A stretch of 49,767 bases of DNA from Pseudomonadota bacterium. GTDB lineage: Bacteria; Myxococcota_A; Bradymonadia; UBA4248. This document shows positions 33,368 through 42,531 of the stretch, piece after piece. Location of the stretch: NCBI GenBank assembly GCA_017464085.1, contig JAFUEE010000035.1, forward strand, positions 1 through 49,767, read 5' to 3'. A model generated the notes under the pieces. It saw only the letters and a program-made list of their open reading frames with translations, was not told the origin of the DNA and made no database searches. Both the position numbers and the translations under genes were made by a program. Numbering within the stretch: the first letter of the stretch is position 1; every line of letters starts with the position of its first letter.

Positions 33368-34141
33368 ATGGATATCGCAATTATAACAGGTGCCTCTTCA
33401 GGGCTGGGAAAAGTCTTTTTTGAAAAAGTGGTAGAACGTTATCCTGCTCTTGATGAGATATGGATCATTGCTCGTCGTGAAAATAAATTAAAAGAACTTG
33501 CAAACCAGTATTCAGATAGAAACATTCGTGTAATTCCATTGGATCTTTCGGATACAAAAAGTATAGAAATGTTTGATGAGATGCTAAAAACTCAGGCTCC
33601 GAACATTAAGGTGTTAATTAATAATGCTGGATTTGATCGAGCCGGACTCTTTAGAGAAATGAGTCGAAAAGATATCTATTCACTAATCGATCTTAATGTT
33701 ACGGGCACCACAATGATTAGCCGTTGTTGTTTGCCATATATGAATAAAGGAAGCTATCAGATTATCACTGGTTCCATTGGTTCATTTGCACCACTTCCAT
33801 GGCGTGCGGTTTATAGTGCCAGCAAAGCATACGTTCGTTTCTTTGCACGAGCACTTCATGAAGAGGAACATAAGCGTGGTGTAAATATCATGCTGTTGTC
33901 ACCAGGCAAAATGGATACGGAAATGTTTCATCAGAACAGCAACGGTGGTGGAAATATGGACATACAACCGTATCTGAATCTTAACCAAGTAACTGTCAAG
34001 GCCATGAAAAGAGCAGAAAAAGGCTGTGCGACCTATACACCAATGCTTTTTTACAAGATGTACAGACTTATTGCAAAGGTTGTACCAAGTGCGCTTCTTG
34101 TGAAATTCATAAGTGTTGAAAATACGGTACCAAGAGAATAA
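33368..34141 (+). CDS. short-chain dehydrogenase/reductase (SDR), AT-rich and possibly acquired
   Basis: 257 residues, the standard classical SDR length. The cofactor motif TGASSGLG is at 7-14, NNAG near 81-84, the catalytic Ser in TGSIGSF, and Y149/K153 in YSASK. It lacks membrane segments and should be a cytoplasmic NAD(P)-dependent oxidoreductase; the substrate is unknown. In-frame ATGs also occur at 33302 and 33356, but 33368 places the first beta strand directly at the N-terminus, as usual, and none has a strong ribosome-binding site. Counted lines of this gene are about 27-42% GC, against about 57% in the neighbouring peptidase, and it is bracketed on both sides by family A palindromes. 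Horizontal transfer is a reasonable inference. Confidence 0.92.
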   Translation: MDIAIITGASSGLGKVFFEKVVERYPALDEIWIIARRENKLKELANQYSDRNIRVIPLDLSDTKSIEMFDEMLKTQAPNIKVLINNAGFDRAGLFREMSRKDIYSLIDLNVTGTTMISRCCLPYMNKGSYQIITGSIGSFAPLPWRAVYSASKAYVRFFARALHEEEHKRGVNIMLLSPGKMDTEMFHQNSNGGGNMDIQPYLNLNQVTVKAMKRAEKGCATYTPMLFYKMYRLIAKVVPSALLVKFISVENTVPRE

Positions 34142-34155
34142 AAAAGCAACAAAGT

Positions 34156-34252
34156 GGCGTATTTGCGTGTTTGTAGGCACGTGTCGTGACACGTGCCTAC
34201 AAACACGCAAATAGCCGCGCCTGCGAGGCGTATGGCGTGCAACGCCATAGCC
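34156..34252. repeat. very long palindrome and a second bulged palindrome (family A)
   Basis: 34156-34216 has GGC, bulged G, a perfect 26-base inner stem (34160-34185 with 34188-34213, starting TATTTGCG and ending CGCAAATA), a two-base loop and GCC. 34227-34252 follows as GGC, G, TATGGCGT, loop GCA, ACGCCATA, GCC. Both lie between the convergent dehydrogenase and kinase genes. The long stem could also act as a bidirectional transcription stop. Confidence 0.8.
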
Positions 34253-34315
34253 CGCGCCCTCAAACCGCGCCAATACGCGCCTACCCCCACGGATGCTCGC
34301 TTGATGTCGTCGTCG

Positions 34316-35758
34316 CTATCGCATGAAAAAAACGACCAGAAGGTTGGCGATGATGACCACGGAAGCGGCAATTGCGATGAGGAAATATTTGCTGCGGTTG
34401 GCTCGCGGCTTTGCCAGCTGTGAGTTTGTGGCTGCGGTTTGATATTCCTGATAGCAGTGCATGATTTCGACTTTTCGGAGGTCATCGATCATGGCCTGTG
34501 CAGATTTGTATCGCGCATGTCGGTCTTTTTGAAGCGCGCGCATGACGATCGGGCCGATTTCGCTTTGCCGCACCCATTCAGGGATGTGGATGGGATCTTT
34601 TTGTGTGGCGATTTTGATGATTTCTTTTGGCTGTTTGGGCATCGGGCATTTTCCAGTGACCATTTCGACGAGCATGAGTCCGATGGTGAACAGGTCAGCT
34701 GCGGGCGTTGCTTCGTCGCCGTAATAGAGTTCCGGTGCGATGTATTGCGGCGTGCCCATGATTTTTCCAGCCTGAGTGAGTTTTTCGCGAGATTTGGTTT
34801 TTGCTTTGGCGATTCCGAAGTCGAGTACTTTGATGAAATCTTTTTCGCCGATGACGTTTCTGAGGATGACGTTTGAGGGTTTGAGATCGCGGTGTATGAT
34901 GCCGCGCTGGTGAGCTTCGTTGATGCTTTTAAGGATCTGTAGGGTGATATGTACGGCTCTTGGAATGCTGAGGCGTTTTTCTTCGCGCAGGAGGTCGTGT
35001 AGCGAGCGTCCTTCGATATATTCCATGACGATATAGAGGTGGTCGTCGTCGATGCCAGCATCGTAGAGCTGTATTGTGTTTGGGTGAACGAGTTCTTTAA
35101 TGATGTTTGCTTCGAGGAAGAAACGCTGTGTGATGGATTTGTCTTGATGTGCGTGGAGACGTTTGAGTGCGACAACGCGGTCCAGTCCGATTTGGCGTGC
35201 GCGGTAGACGACGCCGTGTCCGCCGCGCGAGATTTCAGAGAGGACTTCGTATCTGGAATCGACGATGCTTCCGATGTTGATTTCTCGAGAAGGGGTTTTG
35301 GACTGTCTTGGGTCGAGCACGGTATCAGAGAGGTTCATGTCCTGGATGAGGTTGATCGAGTTTTGCGGGGCAAAGTCTTCATCCTGGGTGCACTCGAGGG
35401 TATTTCCGGAATGTGTGTGATGGATATCGCTTTCGATTTTGGCTTTGCGGAGGTTGGAATGGATTTGGCGTTGCGCGTCTGGTGCGGTGATGGCGCTTGA
35501 AAGAAGCTGTGTGGATTTTGGTGTTTCGCCTGCCTGGGCATTTGGCAGGTCGAGAGAGACAGTTTTTTCGTCGGTGCTGTTGATGGGAGAGACGGATGTG
35601 TCGCCGATGCCTCGTCTGAGTGCGGATACAAGGCTAGAGTTTTTGTATTTCTGGTCGATGAATGGACAGATGGTATTTCCTGTGAGCGTGTCTGCGAGCG
35701 CAGCCTGTGTGAGCAAATTTTTTTTCATCGGCGTGTCTGCGAGAACTGACATGGACAT
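34316..35758 (-). CDS. Ser/Thr protein kinase with C-terminal membrane anchor
   Basis: 480 residues. Residues 1-160 are a low-complexity Ser/Thr-rich N-terminal region. The kinase domain (about 168-435) has the glycine loop SRGGHGVVY, K199 in VALKR, D291 in HRDLKPSN, D313 in DFGIAKAK and IAPELYYG. The C-terminus ends in a hydrophobic helix (FLIAIAASVVIIANLLVVFF) followed only by MR, so it is tail-anchored with no periplasmic sensor domain, unlike PknB-type kinases. AAGGAGG lies 11 bases before ATG 35758; ATGs at 35794 and 35752 are alternatives. Substrates are unknown. It is divergent from the secreted protein at 36014. Confidence 0.93.
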   Translation of the reverse strand: MSMSVLADTPMKKNLLTQAALADTLTGNTICPFIDQKYKNSSLVSALRRGIGDTSVSPINSTDEKTVSLDLPNAQAGETPKSTQLLSSAITAPDAQRQIHSNLRKAKIESDIHHTHSGNTLECTQDEDFAPQNSINLIQDMNLSDTVLDPRQSKTPSREINIGSIVDSRYEVLSEISRGGHGVVYRARQIGLDRVVALKRLHAHQDKSITQRFFLEANIIKELVHPNTIQLYDAGIDDDHLYIVMEYIEGRSLHDLLREEKRLSIPRAVHITLQILKSINEAHQRGIIHRDLKPSNVILRNVIGEKDFIKVLDFGIAKAKTKSREKLTQAGKIMGTPQYIAPELYYGDEATPAADLFTIGLMLVEMVTGKCPMPKQPKEIIKIATQKDPIHIPEWVRQSEIGPIVMRALQKDRHARYKSAQAMIDDLRKVEIMHCYQEYQTAATNSQLAKPRANRSKYFLIAIAASVVIIANLLVVFFMR

Positions 35759-35900
35759 AGCGAGAGGCTCCTCCTTGAGCCTGTGAGTCATCATGGATGC
35801 GCGCGGGTGAAATATCAGGTGCGCAGCGAGCAGTCTGATATGGATCGCGTTCGTATTCGAGTAAGGTATGGGTATGAACTTGTCGCTTGAATTGCAAAGG

Positions 35901-35914
35901 TATCTATATAGATA
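35901..35914. promoter_or_regulatory. perfect 14-base palindrome, possible operator
   Basis: TATCTATATAGATA is fully self-complementary. It lies in the 255-base divergent spacer between the tail-anchored kinase and the secreted protein gene, a normal position for a dimeric regulator site. No regulator for it is identified. Confidence 0.4.
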
Positions 35915-36013
35915 TATGGCAATTGTCAGAAAAAAGTCCGATTTTTTTCAAAAAAGTGATTTTTTTGTTAGCATGATACATACATGGGCGGGGGAAAGCA
36001 CAGGGATGGTGTG

Positions 36014-38080
36014 ATGAAAAGCTGTTGGAAAGCATGGAATTTTGCGGCAGGCGTGTTGGCCAGTGTGACAATTTGTGCATCGGTGTGGGCGCAGTCGCCG
36101 AATCCGCTGCTGTCAGGTCAGGAAATGGGGTCGGCTGCATCATCGGGGAGTGAGCGCGCAGAGCGTATGCCGGAGGATGCGAGCGTCGCAGGTGCTGAAG
36201 CGCCTGTGGATGTGAGCGCAGCAGGTGCTGAAGCGCCTCTGGAAGTGGTGCCAGCGGGGATGAGCCTCAGTGCGCGCGTGCGCATGTTGGCGCGCAATAT
36301 CCGCGTTCTGAAGGGGATGTGGGGGAAGGAGGAAGCGTATGCAGGCGATGCGCAAGGGCGTTTCGCGTTGGCAGGCGCGCTGGGGCTTGAGTATTTGGGA
36401 GGCACGGAAGAGACGGCGCGCCTTTCTGGGGATCTTGCGGGCATAGAGGCGGTGCTTTCCCCAGAGGACAGAGATTTTCTGATTGTGCAGTGGGTGATGC
36501 GCCAGAAGCTCGGAGAGGCAGGGAGATTTTCGAGCGATGATGGCATATTCTGGGATTTTACGGATGCGCTTTTTGACATAGATGTCGATCAGCGTGCGCG
36601 TCTGGGGCTTTATTCGGAGATGCTGCCGGACCTGATACGTGTCGCGAGTGATGCGGGAGATGCTGTGCGCGCTCGGAAGTTCAGGATGCAGCGCGATACG
36701 CTGGCATATCATTGGGGGAAAATTTCTGCCGGCGTGAAGTGCGGCTGGGAAGGTTCGGATGTCTCTTTTGTGTTTTCGCTGGAAGATATCGGTAGATCAG
36801 GGACATTTGAGGCAGGCGTTGAGAGGCGTGTGGAGGCGGACAAGGGGGAGTCTGTTTCGTGCAGGCTGTCTGTGCAGGAACGCGCTGCTTTGGTGGATGC
36901 GGCAGCCGTGCAGGAGGTGCTCGCGGAGAGCCTGAGATCGCTTCGCGCGAAGGATGCGGATGCTTCTTCTGAGGATCTTCTGAGGCTGACGCGTTCGCTT
37001 GAGGGGCTTTACGGGCGTTATGGCATGCCTGGGCCGCTGAATGCGTATTGGGAGGGCGCGCCGCTCGAGACCTGGCTGGCAGAGCTGGATGTGATTCGCC
37101 TGATGCTCGTGGAGCAGACGCGTTTCGCGACGAATGCGCGCGTGGAGCGCGTCGTTCAGAAAATCTGGCCGGATGCAGGATTTTATTATCGTCTGTGCCG
37201 TTTTGACGCATCTCGCAGGGTGTTGAAAGGATTATTTTTTTCAGAAGCGGAGCGTCTTTGGGCGGCGAATGGCACGGCATATCGCTGGGTGGCGGATCAC
37301 ATGGATCCGAAGAAGCTCAAGAAGCTCGACAAGTCGTTTGCCGCGTGGACAAAGACGAAGTCGAAAAAGAAGGATGTGATGCTGCCCCGGAAGCTTTTGG
37401 GGGCTTGGGCGATGTGGAGCCTTGGGGATTATGCGCGTGCGGCGTCTTATGCGGGGAATGTGGCCGAAGGGAAGAGCCGGCTGGTGCATCCGCAGCTCCA
37501 TTCATTCGATGTCATGTTGCGCGCCATACGGGGAGAGGATATTTCGGAAGAGGCGCTGGGGACGTATATCCGCGTGATATCACTGAAAGTGCCGTCATTG
37601 GCATTTGAGACGTTGGCTGAGGCGGGCCCATGGATGCGTCCGGCGATGCGCAGTCGCGTGGTCGGGCTGATGCGCGCGCAGAAACCGTCTCTGGCGCCGG
37701 AGGCAGCCGCTGAGTTTTACAGGCAGTATGCGCCGGAGCTGCGCCAGTCCTGGGACAGCGCGCACTGCATGCGCGTCGATGCATGGCTGGAGCGCATGAT
37801 CAGGCCGACGGAGTCTGCGCTGACAGCGAATCGGCGTCGTCTGAGTTATCTCGGGGAGCTTGTGGGCGCTGGGGATGTCGGCGGTGTGTCTTCGCTTGCG
37901 ATGCGTGCGCTTCTCGAGCGCCGGACGATGCTGCCGCAGTGGGGGGCATTTTGGGTGAATGTGCAGGCGCAGGCGTCATCTGGGTCGCTTGAAACGTTTG
38001 GAAAATGCTTGCCGGATGCGCGGGCGCTTAAGTTTTTGGAGCTTCCTGAGGTCAATGCGTGTTTTGGGCAAGGCGATTGA
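36014..38080 (+). CDS. large secreted protein of unknown function
   Basis: 688 residues. The signal peptide (about 1-27) ends SVWAQ. The first 70 mature residues contain a short direct duplication (AGAEAP in two copies) in a flexible Ala/Glu/Pro segment. The rest is mainly helical and amphipathic (for example ALFDIDVDQRARLGLYSEMLPDLIRV), compatible with a helical-repeat scaffold, but no clear TPR consensus or catalytic motif is visible. ATG 36014 is chosen because it directly precedes the signal peptide; ATG 35984 would add a Gly-rich leader. The ribosome-binding site is weak in both cases. Confidence 0.82.
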   Translation: MKSCWKAWNFAAGVLASVTICASVWAQSPNPLLSGQEMGSAASSGSERAERMPEDASVAGAEAPVDVSAAGAEAPLEVVPAGMSLSARVRMLARNIRVLKGMWGKEEAYAGDAQGRFALAGALGLEYLGGTEETARLSGDLAGIEAVLSPEDRDFLIVQWVMRQKLGEAGRFSSDDGIFWDFTDALFDIDVDQRARLGLYSEMLPDLIRVASDAGDAVRARKFRMQRDTLAYHWGKISAGVKCGWEGSDVSFVFSLEDIGRSGTFEAGVERRVEADKGESVSCRLSVQERAALVDAAAVQEVLAESLRSLRAKDADASSEDLLRLTRSLEGLYGRYGMPGPLNAYWEGAPLETWLAELDVIRLMLVEQTRFATNARVERVVQKIWPDAGFYYRLCRFDASRRVLKGLFFSEAERLWAANGTAYRWVADHMDPKKLKKLDKSFAAWTKTKSKKKDVMLPRKLLGAWAMWSLGDYARAASYAGNVAEGKSRLVHPQLHSFDVMLRAIRGEDISEEALGTYIRVISLKVPSLAFETLAEAGPWMRPAMRSRVVGLMRAQKPSLAPEAAAEFYRQYAPELRQSWDSAHCMRVDAWLERMIRPTESALTANRRRLSYLGELVGAGDVGGVSSLAMRALLERRTMLPQWGAFWVNVQAQASSGSLETFGKCLPDARALKFLELPEVNACFGQGD

Positions 38081-38122
38081 CGGCTTGGCGCGTGAGGGGC
38101 GCTTCCGGGCGCACATAAAAAA

Positions 38123-38190
38123 GCGCGCCGTATGAAATAGGCGCGCGTGCAAGGCGTATCGGCCGATATCTGGCCGGAGGCTGGTTTTGT
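38123..38190. repeat. minimal bulged-G palindrome and a degenerate neighbour (family A)
   Basis: 38123-38146 folds as GCGCGCC, bulged G, TAT, loop GAA, ATA, GGCGCGC, the shortest inner stem seen and thus a good guide to the obligatory core. A second GGCGTATCGGCC segment with TGGCCGG follows at 38153-38190 but folds less cleanly. The region separates convergent genes ending at 38080 and 38261. Confidence 0.7.
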
Positions 38191-38260
38191 GGGGGCGTCC
38201 AGCAAGCGTCGGAGCGCAAGCTCTGGGCTTGAAAAGGCCGATAGCCTGCACTGAGATAAA

Positions 38261-39730
38261 TTAGAGCTCCTTTGGGGTCAGGTCTGGGTCGCAGATGTAC
38301 CATTTTGCGCCGATTCTGGCCATGGAGACGAGGAAATAGCTTGTTTCGTCGCAGTGTATGAGGAGCACGGCATTCTGCGCTTCGGAGCCGGAGACGATGC
38401 GCGTGGAGGCGAGCGGCAATTTTTTGAAGCGCTGCAGCAGCGCGTTTGCCCATTTGGGTTCCGGTGTCCAGAGCTGCGGCATGTCGAGGTCTTTTGAAGC
38501 CTGTTTGTTGCGCGCGAGCAGTGTGGAGCCGCGCCCGTAGCAGCGTCCGGCACGTGCGTTGAGATAGGCGTTGAGCGTGGCCTGAGGCGTCTGCTGGACT
38601 GCGGGGAGTACATCCGGCAGGACGAACGCGAGCGCGATGAGACCGAGAAGCAAAAAGACGATGCCGGCAGGCGTGAATATCTGCAGCAGTATGCCGGCGA
38701 GGATAATCAGAAAGACCGCCGGGGAGAGCGGGATCAGGTAGTGTATGATGAGCTGCGGCGGATAGGGTGTCATTTCATCAGGTTTCGCGAGCGGCCTGTC
38801 GATCATGTATTTTGAATCGAAGAGATACGGGCGGAATGAGCCGACGAGGGACATATCGATTGGCCCGGCGTCTGAATTGGATGTCGCGCGAGCCTGTTTT
38901 TTCTCAAACTCGCGCATTTTCTGAAGTGAATCTTTGTTGAAATTGTAAGCGATGCCGCTGACGCTCCGCATTCTGTCCGAGAGTGCATTTTCGGGTTCGG
39001 CAGTGGCAGGCGGAATGACTTCGTGATTTTCGACGGGAGTGTTTTCGCGCGGCGGAATGGTCAATGCCGGTTTTGGGGGCGTGGCCTGCTGAGTGGCGTC
39101 TGGCGGTGCGCTGAGTGTTTCGGTCGAGTTTCGCAGCATGCTTTCCGGGAGATTTGTCTGATTATTGAGTATTTCAGCTTCTTCGGCGGAGAAGTCCTGT
39201 TTTTGTGGCCTGTTGGGCAGGGATGCTTTCTGCGTGGCTGGCACAGGCGTGTCCATGGTGGCGGAGAGCGAGTTTCCGGAATGTCTTGGAAACTGGAAAG
39301 ATTCCGAAGGAGCCTGCAGGTGCGCGCCATGTTCTTCATTTTCGCTGAGCATGAAGAGTTCGCTGATGGCGGTTTCAGACTGGAGCGTTTCCTTTGTGAT
39401 TTTTCGCTCTCTCAGCTTGGGGTCCTGCGCTTCATTCTGTACGTGCGCTTCGGGCGCGGGTTCGGAGTTCAGGGCGAATTTCTGAATATTCGCGAGCATG
39501 GCGGCATATTCTCGTTCGTCTTCCGGGCTGAGCGCGTGAAGCTGCAGATAGAAAGCGTAGTCCTGTTTTGTGGCTTTCCGTATATCCTTGCAGTGGAAGT
39601 GGCAGAAATCTCGGCAGACTTCCTGTATGCGAGCGATGTCGTGTTCTGAGAATTTATTTTGTATGCGCAGATAATCGCCCAGGTCTTTGACCGTTGATTC
39701 AACGAGCGTTTCAAAGTCTGTCCATGCCAT
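38261..39730 (-). CDS. membrane protein of unknown function with long cytoplasmic N-terminal region
   Basis: 489 residues. Residues 1-95 are helical and charged (FETLVESTVKDLGDYLRIQNKF). About 100-300 is low complexity, rich in Pro, Gln, Asn and Glu, and probably disordered. Two closely spaced transmembrane helices follow near 325-375 (LSPAVFLIILAGILLQIF and VFLLLGLIALAFVL). The last 110 residues form a small soluble domain (LNARAGRCYGRGSTLLAR to WYICDPDLTPKEL) that looks like a mixed alpha/beta fold. No family is recognised. It starts 44 bases after the LysE-type gene, so they are probably co-transcribed. ATG 39730 is preferred over GTG 39739 for ribosome-binding-site spacing. Confidence 0.8.
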   Translation of the reverse strand: MAWTDFETLVESTVKDLGDYLRIQNKFSEHDIARIQEVCRDFCHFHCKDIRKATKQDYAFYLQLHALSPEDEREYAAMLANIQKFALNSEPAPEAHVQNEAQDPKLRERKITKETLQSETAISELFMLSENEEHGAHLQAPSESFQFPRHSGNSLSATMDTPVPATQKASLPNRPQKQDFSAEEAEILNNQTNLPESMLRNSTETLSAPPDATQQATPPKPALTIPPRENTPVENHEVIPPATAEPENALSDRMRSVSGIAYNFNKDSLQKMREFEKKQARATSNSDAGPIDMSLVGSFRPYLFDSKYMIDRPLAKPDEMTPYPPQLIIHYLIPLSPAVFLIILAGILLQIFTPAGIVFLLLGLIALAFVLPDVLPAVQQTPQATLNAYLNARAGRCYGRGSTLLARNKQASKDLDMPQLWTPEPKWANALLQRFKKLPLASTRIVSGSEAQNAVLLIHCDETSYFLVSMARIGAKWYICDPDLTPKEL

Positions 39731-39773
39731 GAATTTCACCCTTTATGCATTTGCGCGTCGCAGTGTCCCGGTG

Positions 39774-40367
39774 TCAGAAAAGCGTGGAGAGTATGCCGAA
39801 CGCGGCGATGACCAGGAAGATGACGCCGACGGCGATTCTGAATTTGGCGACGTTGTCGCCGAGGCATTTCCGGATATATGAGCCTGCATGCAGTATGACG
39901 ATGCACCAAGCTGCGCTTCCCAGCCCGACGCCGCAGATGATGAGGGCAGCGTGTTCGTTCGAGGTCAGTCCGAGTGCGGGGAAGAGCACGAGCATGAGCG
40001 CGAATGTCGTCGGGGAGATCGCGAGCAGGAATGAGGATGCTGAGAGCCCGGCAAGCGCTTTGTTGGACGGTGATGCCGGCAGGTCATTTTTTGCGTGCAG
40101 TATCGCGATGCCGAGCATGCCGAAGACGAGTCCGGTCAGAGCCCTGACGATTTTCTGGTGTTCGACGATGGTTTCGTAGAAGAGGCCCAGCCCGATGATC
40201 ATGAGCGATGCCGAGACGATGTCGGCGAGGACCATTCCAGATGCGCAGCTCAGGCCGGCTTTTTTTCCGCGCGTGACGGTATTTTCAAGGCACATCAGTC
40301 CGACCGGTCCGATGGGGATTGAAACTGTCAGGCCGACGATCAGGCCTTTGAGCAGAAATGAGATCAT
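39774..40367 (-). CDS. LysE/RhtB family amino-acid exporter
   Basis: 197 residues with about six hydrophobic segments. The first helix contains SIPIGPVGLMCLEN, matching the P-G-P-x-G signature of LysE-type translocators, and GKKAGLSCASGMVLADIV follows, as expected for the family. These inner-membrane proteins export amino acids or similar small metabolites; the substrate is not predictable. It is the first gene of a two-gene minus-strand unit. Confidence 0.9.
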   Translation of the reverse strand: MISFLLKGLIVGLTVSIPIGPVGLMCLENTVTRGKKAGLSCASGMVLADIVSASLMIIGLGLFYETIVEHQKIVRALTGLVFGMLGIAILHAKNDLPASPSNKALAGLSASSFLLAISPTTFALMLVLFPALGLTSNEHAALIICGVGLGSAAWCIVILHAGSYIRKCLGDNVAKFRIAVGVIFLVIAAFGILSTLF

Positions 40368-40500
40368 GAGCGGCTGATGAAAGAGTGAGAGTGTGTAAGG
40401 ATTTCGGCGTCATTCAGTGGCAGATCGGATGCTTTCGGATGCAGCCGGGCGTCTGATGCCTGCCAGTGTGCGCCCTGCCAGAAATGGAGCGGGAACAACG

Positions 40501-40521
40501 CGGGATGATTAGCACATCCCG
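40501..40521 (-). terminator. hairpin downstream of the choice-of-anchor L lipoprotein gene
   Basis: CGGGATG (40501-40507) and CATCCCG (40515-40521) pair across a seven-base loop, starting 19 bases after the stop of the minus-strand gene at 40540. No T-run follows in the direction of transcription, so termination is uncertain. Confidence 0.45.
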
Positions 40522-40539
40522 GATTTTATGACAAATAAG

Positions 40540-42351
40540 CTAGTTGATGACAGTGATGAGCTGTGTGGGCTCTGCCGACCATTCAAAGTTGTCGATGAGC
40601 ACGAGGGAGTCGCGCTGGTGCCCCCAGCCGTTTTGCGATGATTTGTTTCCGGTGTAGTCACCAGCATCGAAGATGATGAGGTCGAGCGTGAAGACTTCCC
40701 CCGGGGAGACCGGTACGCTTGTCTGGAGCCATTCAGTGGCGCCAGCCTGCCGTTCGTCCGCGACATAGGCGAGGACATTTGCGGGTCCGTCCGTGCAGTC
40801 GCTGCATCCCTTTGCAGCGGTGCATGCGGCTCGGTTGCACTCGGTGAAGAAGGCGTTGTTGACGGAGACGGGGTTGTGATTTTTGTCGAACGAGATGTTC
40901 CCGTCCTCTGGGATTTCAGCGCTTGCAGCATCGGTCATCGCGAGGAAGAAGTCATTGTAGTTGTTGCAGACGTATTTGGGGTATTCTTTTGAGAAGAACT
41001 TGAAGCGGAATTTGAAGCCTTTGGCGTTGGACGGCGCGCGCAGCTTGAGCCTGAGCATGACGGAGTCGTTTGCCATTTTGTGCGTGGGCGGTTTAGCCGG
41101 GTCAAAACACGTGTCGCTGACGGGGAGTGCGCCGCCATGAGCGGAGAGGAAGCGCGCCGGCGCGGGGACCTCGGTGCCTGTGCAGTCTCTGTAACCGGTA
41201 TTTTCGCGCCCCCTGGCTTTTCCGGAAGCGAGCACTGCCATGGTGCCGTTGAGCGCGCGCACGACGCCGCCCAGGTCTGTGGCGACCGCGACTTGTTCCG
41301 CCGGGGAGATGAGCGTTGTTTTCCCGCAGACGGCGGCGTTTCCTGTGGCGGGCAGAAGCGAGCCGTCTGCGAGGCGCAGCGTTGCGCTGATCAGGCCGCT
41401 TCCGGATGTCTCTGTCGCCGTGGTGCAGATGTCCATCGCGCGCGCCAGAAGCGCTGCATCGTTATCGGAGAGCGGCGCATTTGGCGTGAATGTGTGTGCC
41501 TGAGTGGAGCAGAGCAGGCTGTCGTCCTCGTCGATGATGCCGTCGCAGTCGTCGTCGATCTGATTTCCGGGGTCTTCGATCGCGCCCGGATTGATTTTTG
41601 CGGGATCGACAGCCCGGCAGTTTGAGGGGCCATCGCAGCAGTCGAAGCCCGGGCCGTATCCGAAGACATAGCCGTCGCCGTCCTCATCGATCTGTTCGTC
41701 TACGATGCCGTCGCAGTCGTCGTCCAGGCCGTTGTATGGGATTTCGGTTGCGGGTTCGACGAAATCCTCGCAGTAGTTGAAGAAGCCGTCTTCGCAAGTC
41801 ATCAGTCCAGCCCGGCAGATGCCCACATTTTCTGTTCCTGCCGGTCCGGGATAGCAAGGCGCGGTCTCTCCTGTGATGCATTGGCAGACCGGCGTGGCGC
41901 TCTCGCAGCCGTTATAAGCGTTCCCGTCGCAATCCGCATGTCTGGGCATGCATGCGCATTGGCCGCCTTGGCAAGTCATGTGCGGGCCGCAGGCATTGTC
42001 GCAGCCGCCGCAGTGCGAGCCGTTTGTGGCGATGTCCACGCATGCGCCTGCGCAGAGCCTGGCTGTTTCCCCTGAACATTCAGTGACGCATGTTCCGTTC
42101 AGACAGAAACCTGAACATTTTGTGTCGCATCTTCCGCAGTGCTCTCTGTCGGTGCGCAGATCGACGCATTGCGCCTCGCAGCATCCGGATGGGCAGATGA
42201 GATTTTCGCATGTCAGTGGTGTGATCGGGATTTCGGGGTCTTCAGGATTCTGCTGTTGTGGTGGCTGTGATGGTTGCAGTGCGTCGTTCGTGCCGTCATT
42301 GCAGGCGGAAATGGTGAGCATGGCGGCGGCGAAGATCCAAAGGCGTTTCAT
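40540..42351 (-). CDS. lipoprotein with Cys modules, MopE-like Asp-rich motifs and a choice-of-anchor L type domain
   Basis: 603 residues. The signal sequence ends in lipobox ISAC. After a Pro/Gln linker come short Cys modules (CPSGCCEAQCVDL, DREHCGRCDTKCSG, GSHCGGCDNACGP, about 45-130). Next are Asp-rich MopE-like motifs (NGLDDDCDGIVDE and QIDDDCDGIIDEDD, about 205-270) that probably bind calcium. The C-terminal half resembles the choice-of-anchor L domain: MLRLKLRAPSNAKGFKFRFKFFS, YNDFFLAMTD and SLVLIDNFEWS near the end. Proteins of this build are common at myxobacterial surfaces. GGAG six bases before the ATG fixes the start. The function is unknown; calcium-dependent surface binding is an inference. 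Confidence 0.9.
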   Translation of the reverse strand: MKRLWIFAAAMLTISACNDGTNDALQPSQPPQQQNPEDPEIPITPLTCENLICPSGCCEAQCVDLRTDREHCGRCDTKCSGFCLNGTCVTECSGETARLCAGACVDIATNGSHCGGCDNACGPHMTCQGGQCACMPRHADCDGNAYNGCESATPVCQCITGETAPCYPGPAGTENVGICRAGLMTCEDGFFNYCEDFVEPATEIPYNGLDDDCDGIVDEQIDEDGDGYVFGYGPGFDCCDGPSNCRAVDPAKINPGAIEDPGNQIDDDCDGIIDEDDSLLCSTQAHTFTPNAPLSDNDAALLARAMDICTTATETSGSGLISATLRLADGSLLPATGNAAVCGKTTLISPAEQVAVATDLGGVVRALNGTMAVLASGKARGRENTGYRDCTGTEVPAPARFLSAHGGALPVSDTCFDPAKPPTHKMANDSVMLRLKLRAPSNAKGFKFRFKFFSKEYPKYVCNNYNDFFLAMTDAASAEIPEDGNISFDKNHNPVSVNNAFFTECNRAACTAAKGCSDCTDGPANVLAYVADERQAGATEWLQTSVPVSPGEVFTLDLIIFDAGDYTGNKSSQNGWGHQRDSLVLIDNFEWSAEPTQLITVIN

Positions 42352-42390
42352 ATCGGGCTCCAGTTTGGGGCAAAATTGCCCAACTTTTTG

Positions 42391-42419
42391 AAAATAGCCG
42401 CCTTTTTATGGCTTGTCGA
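42391..42419 (-). promoter_or_regulatory. possible promoter of the choice-of-anchor L lipoprotein gene
   Basis: On the minus strand TCGACA (42419-42414) and TATTTT (42396-42391) are 17 bases apart, and the gene starts 40 bases downstream at 42351. Each box is a moderate match. Confidence 0.4.
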
Positions 42420-42531
42420 GAAAAATGAAAGGATCAAAAGCTGAATGTATCCATGTGAAAAAATATTCAAATTTGTATTTTCATTGAACAAAAGAATAGG
42501 TAATATTTGTTTTATTCGGGGCGTTCCCCGC

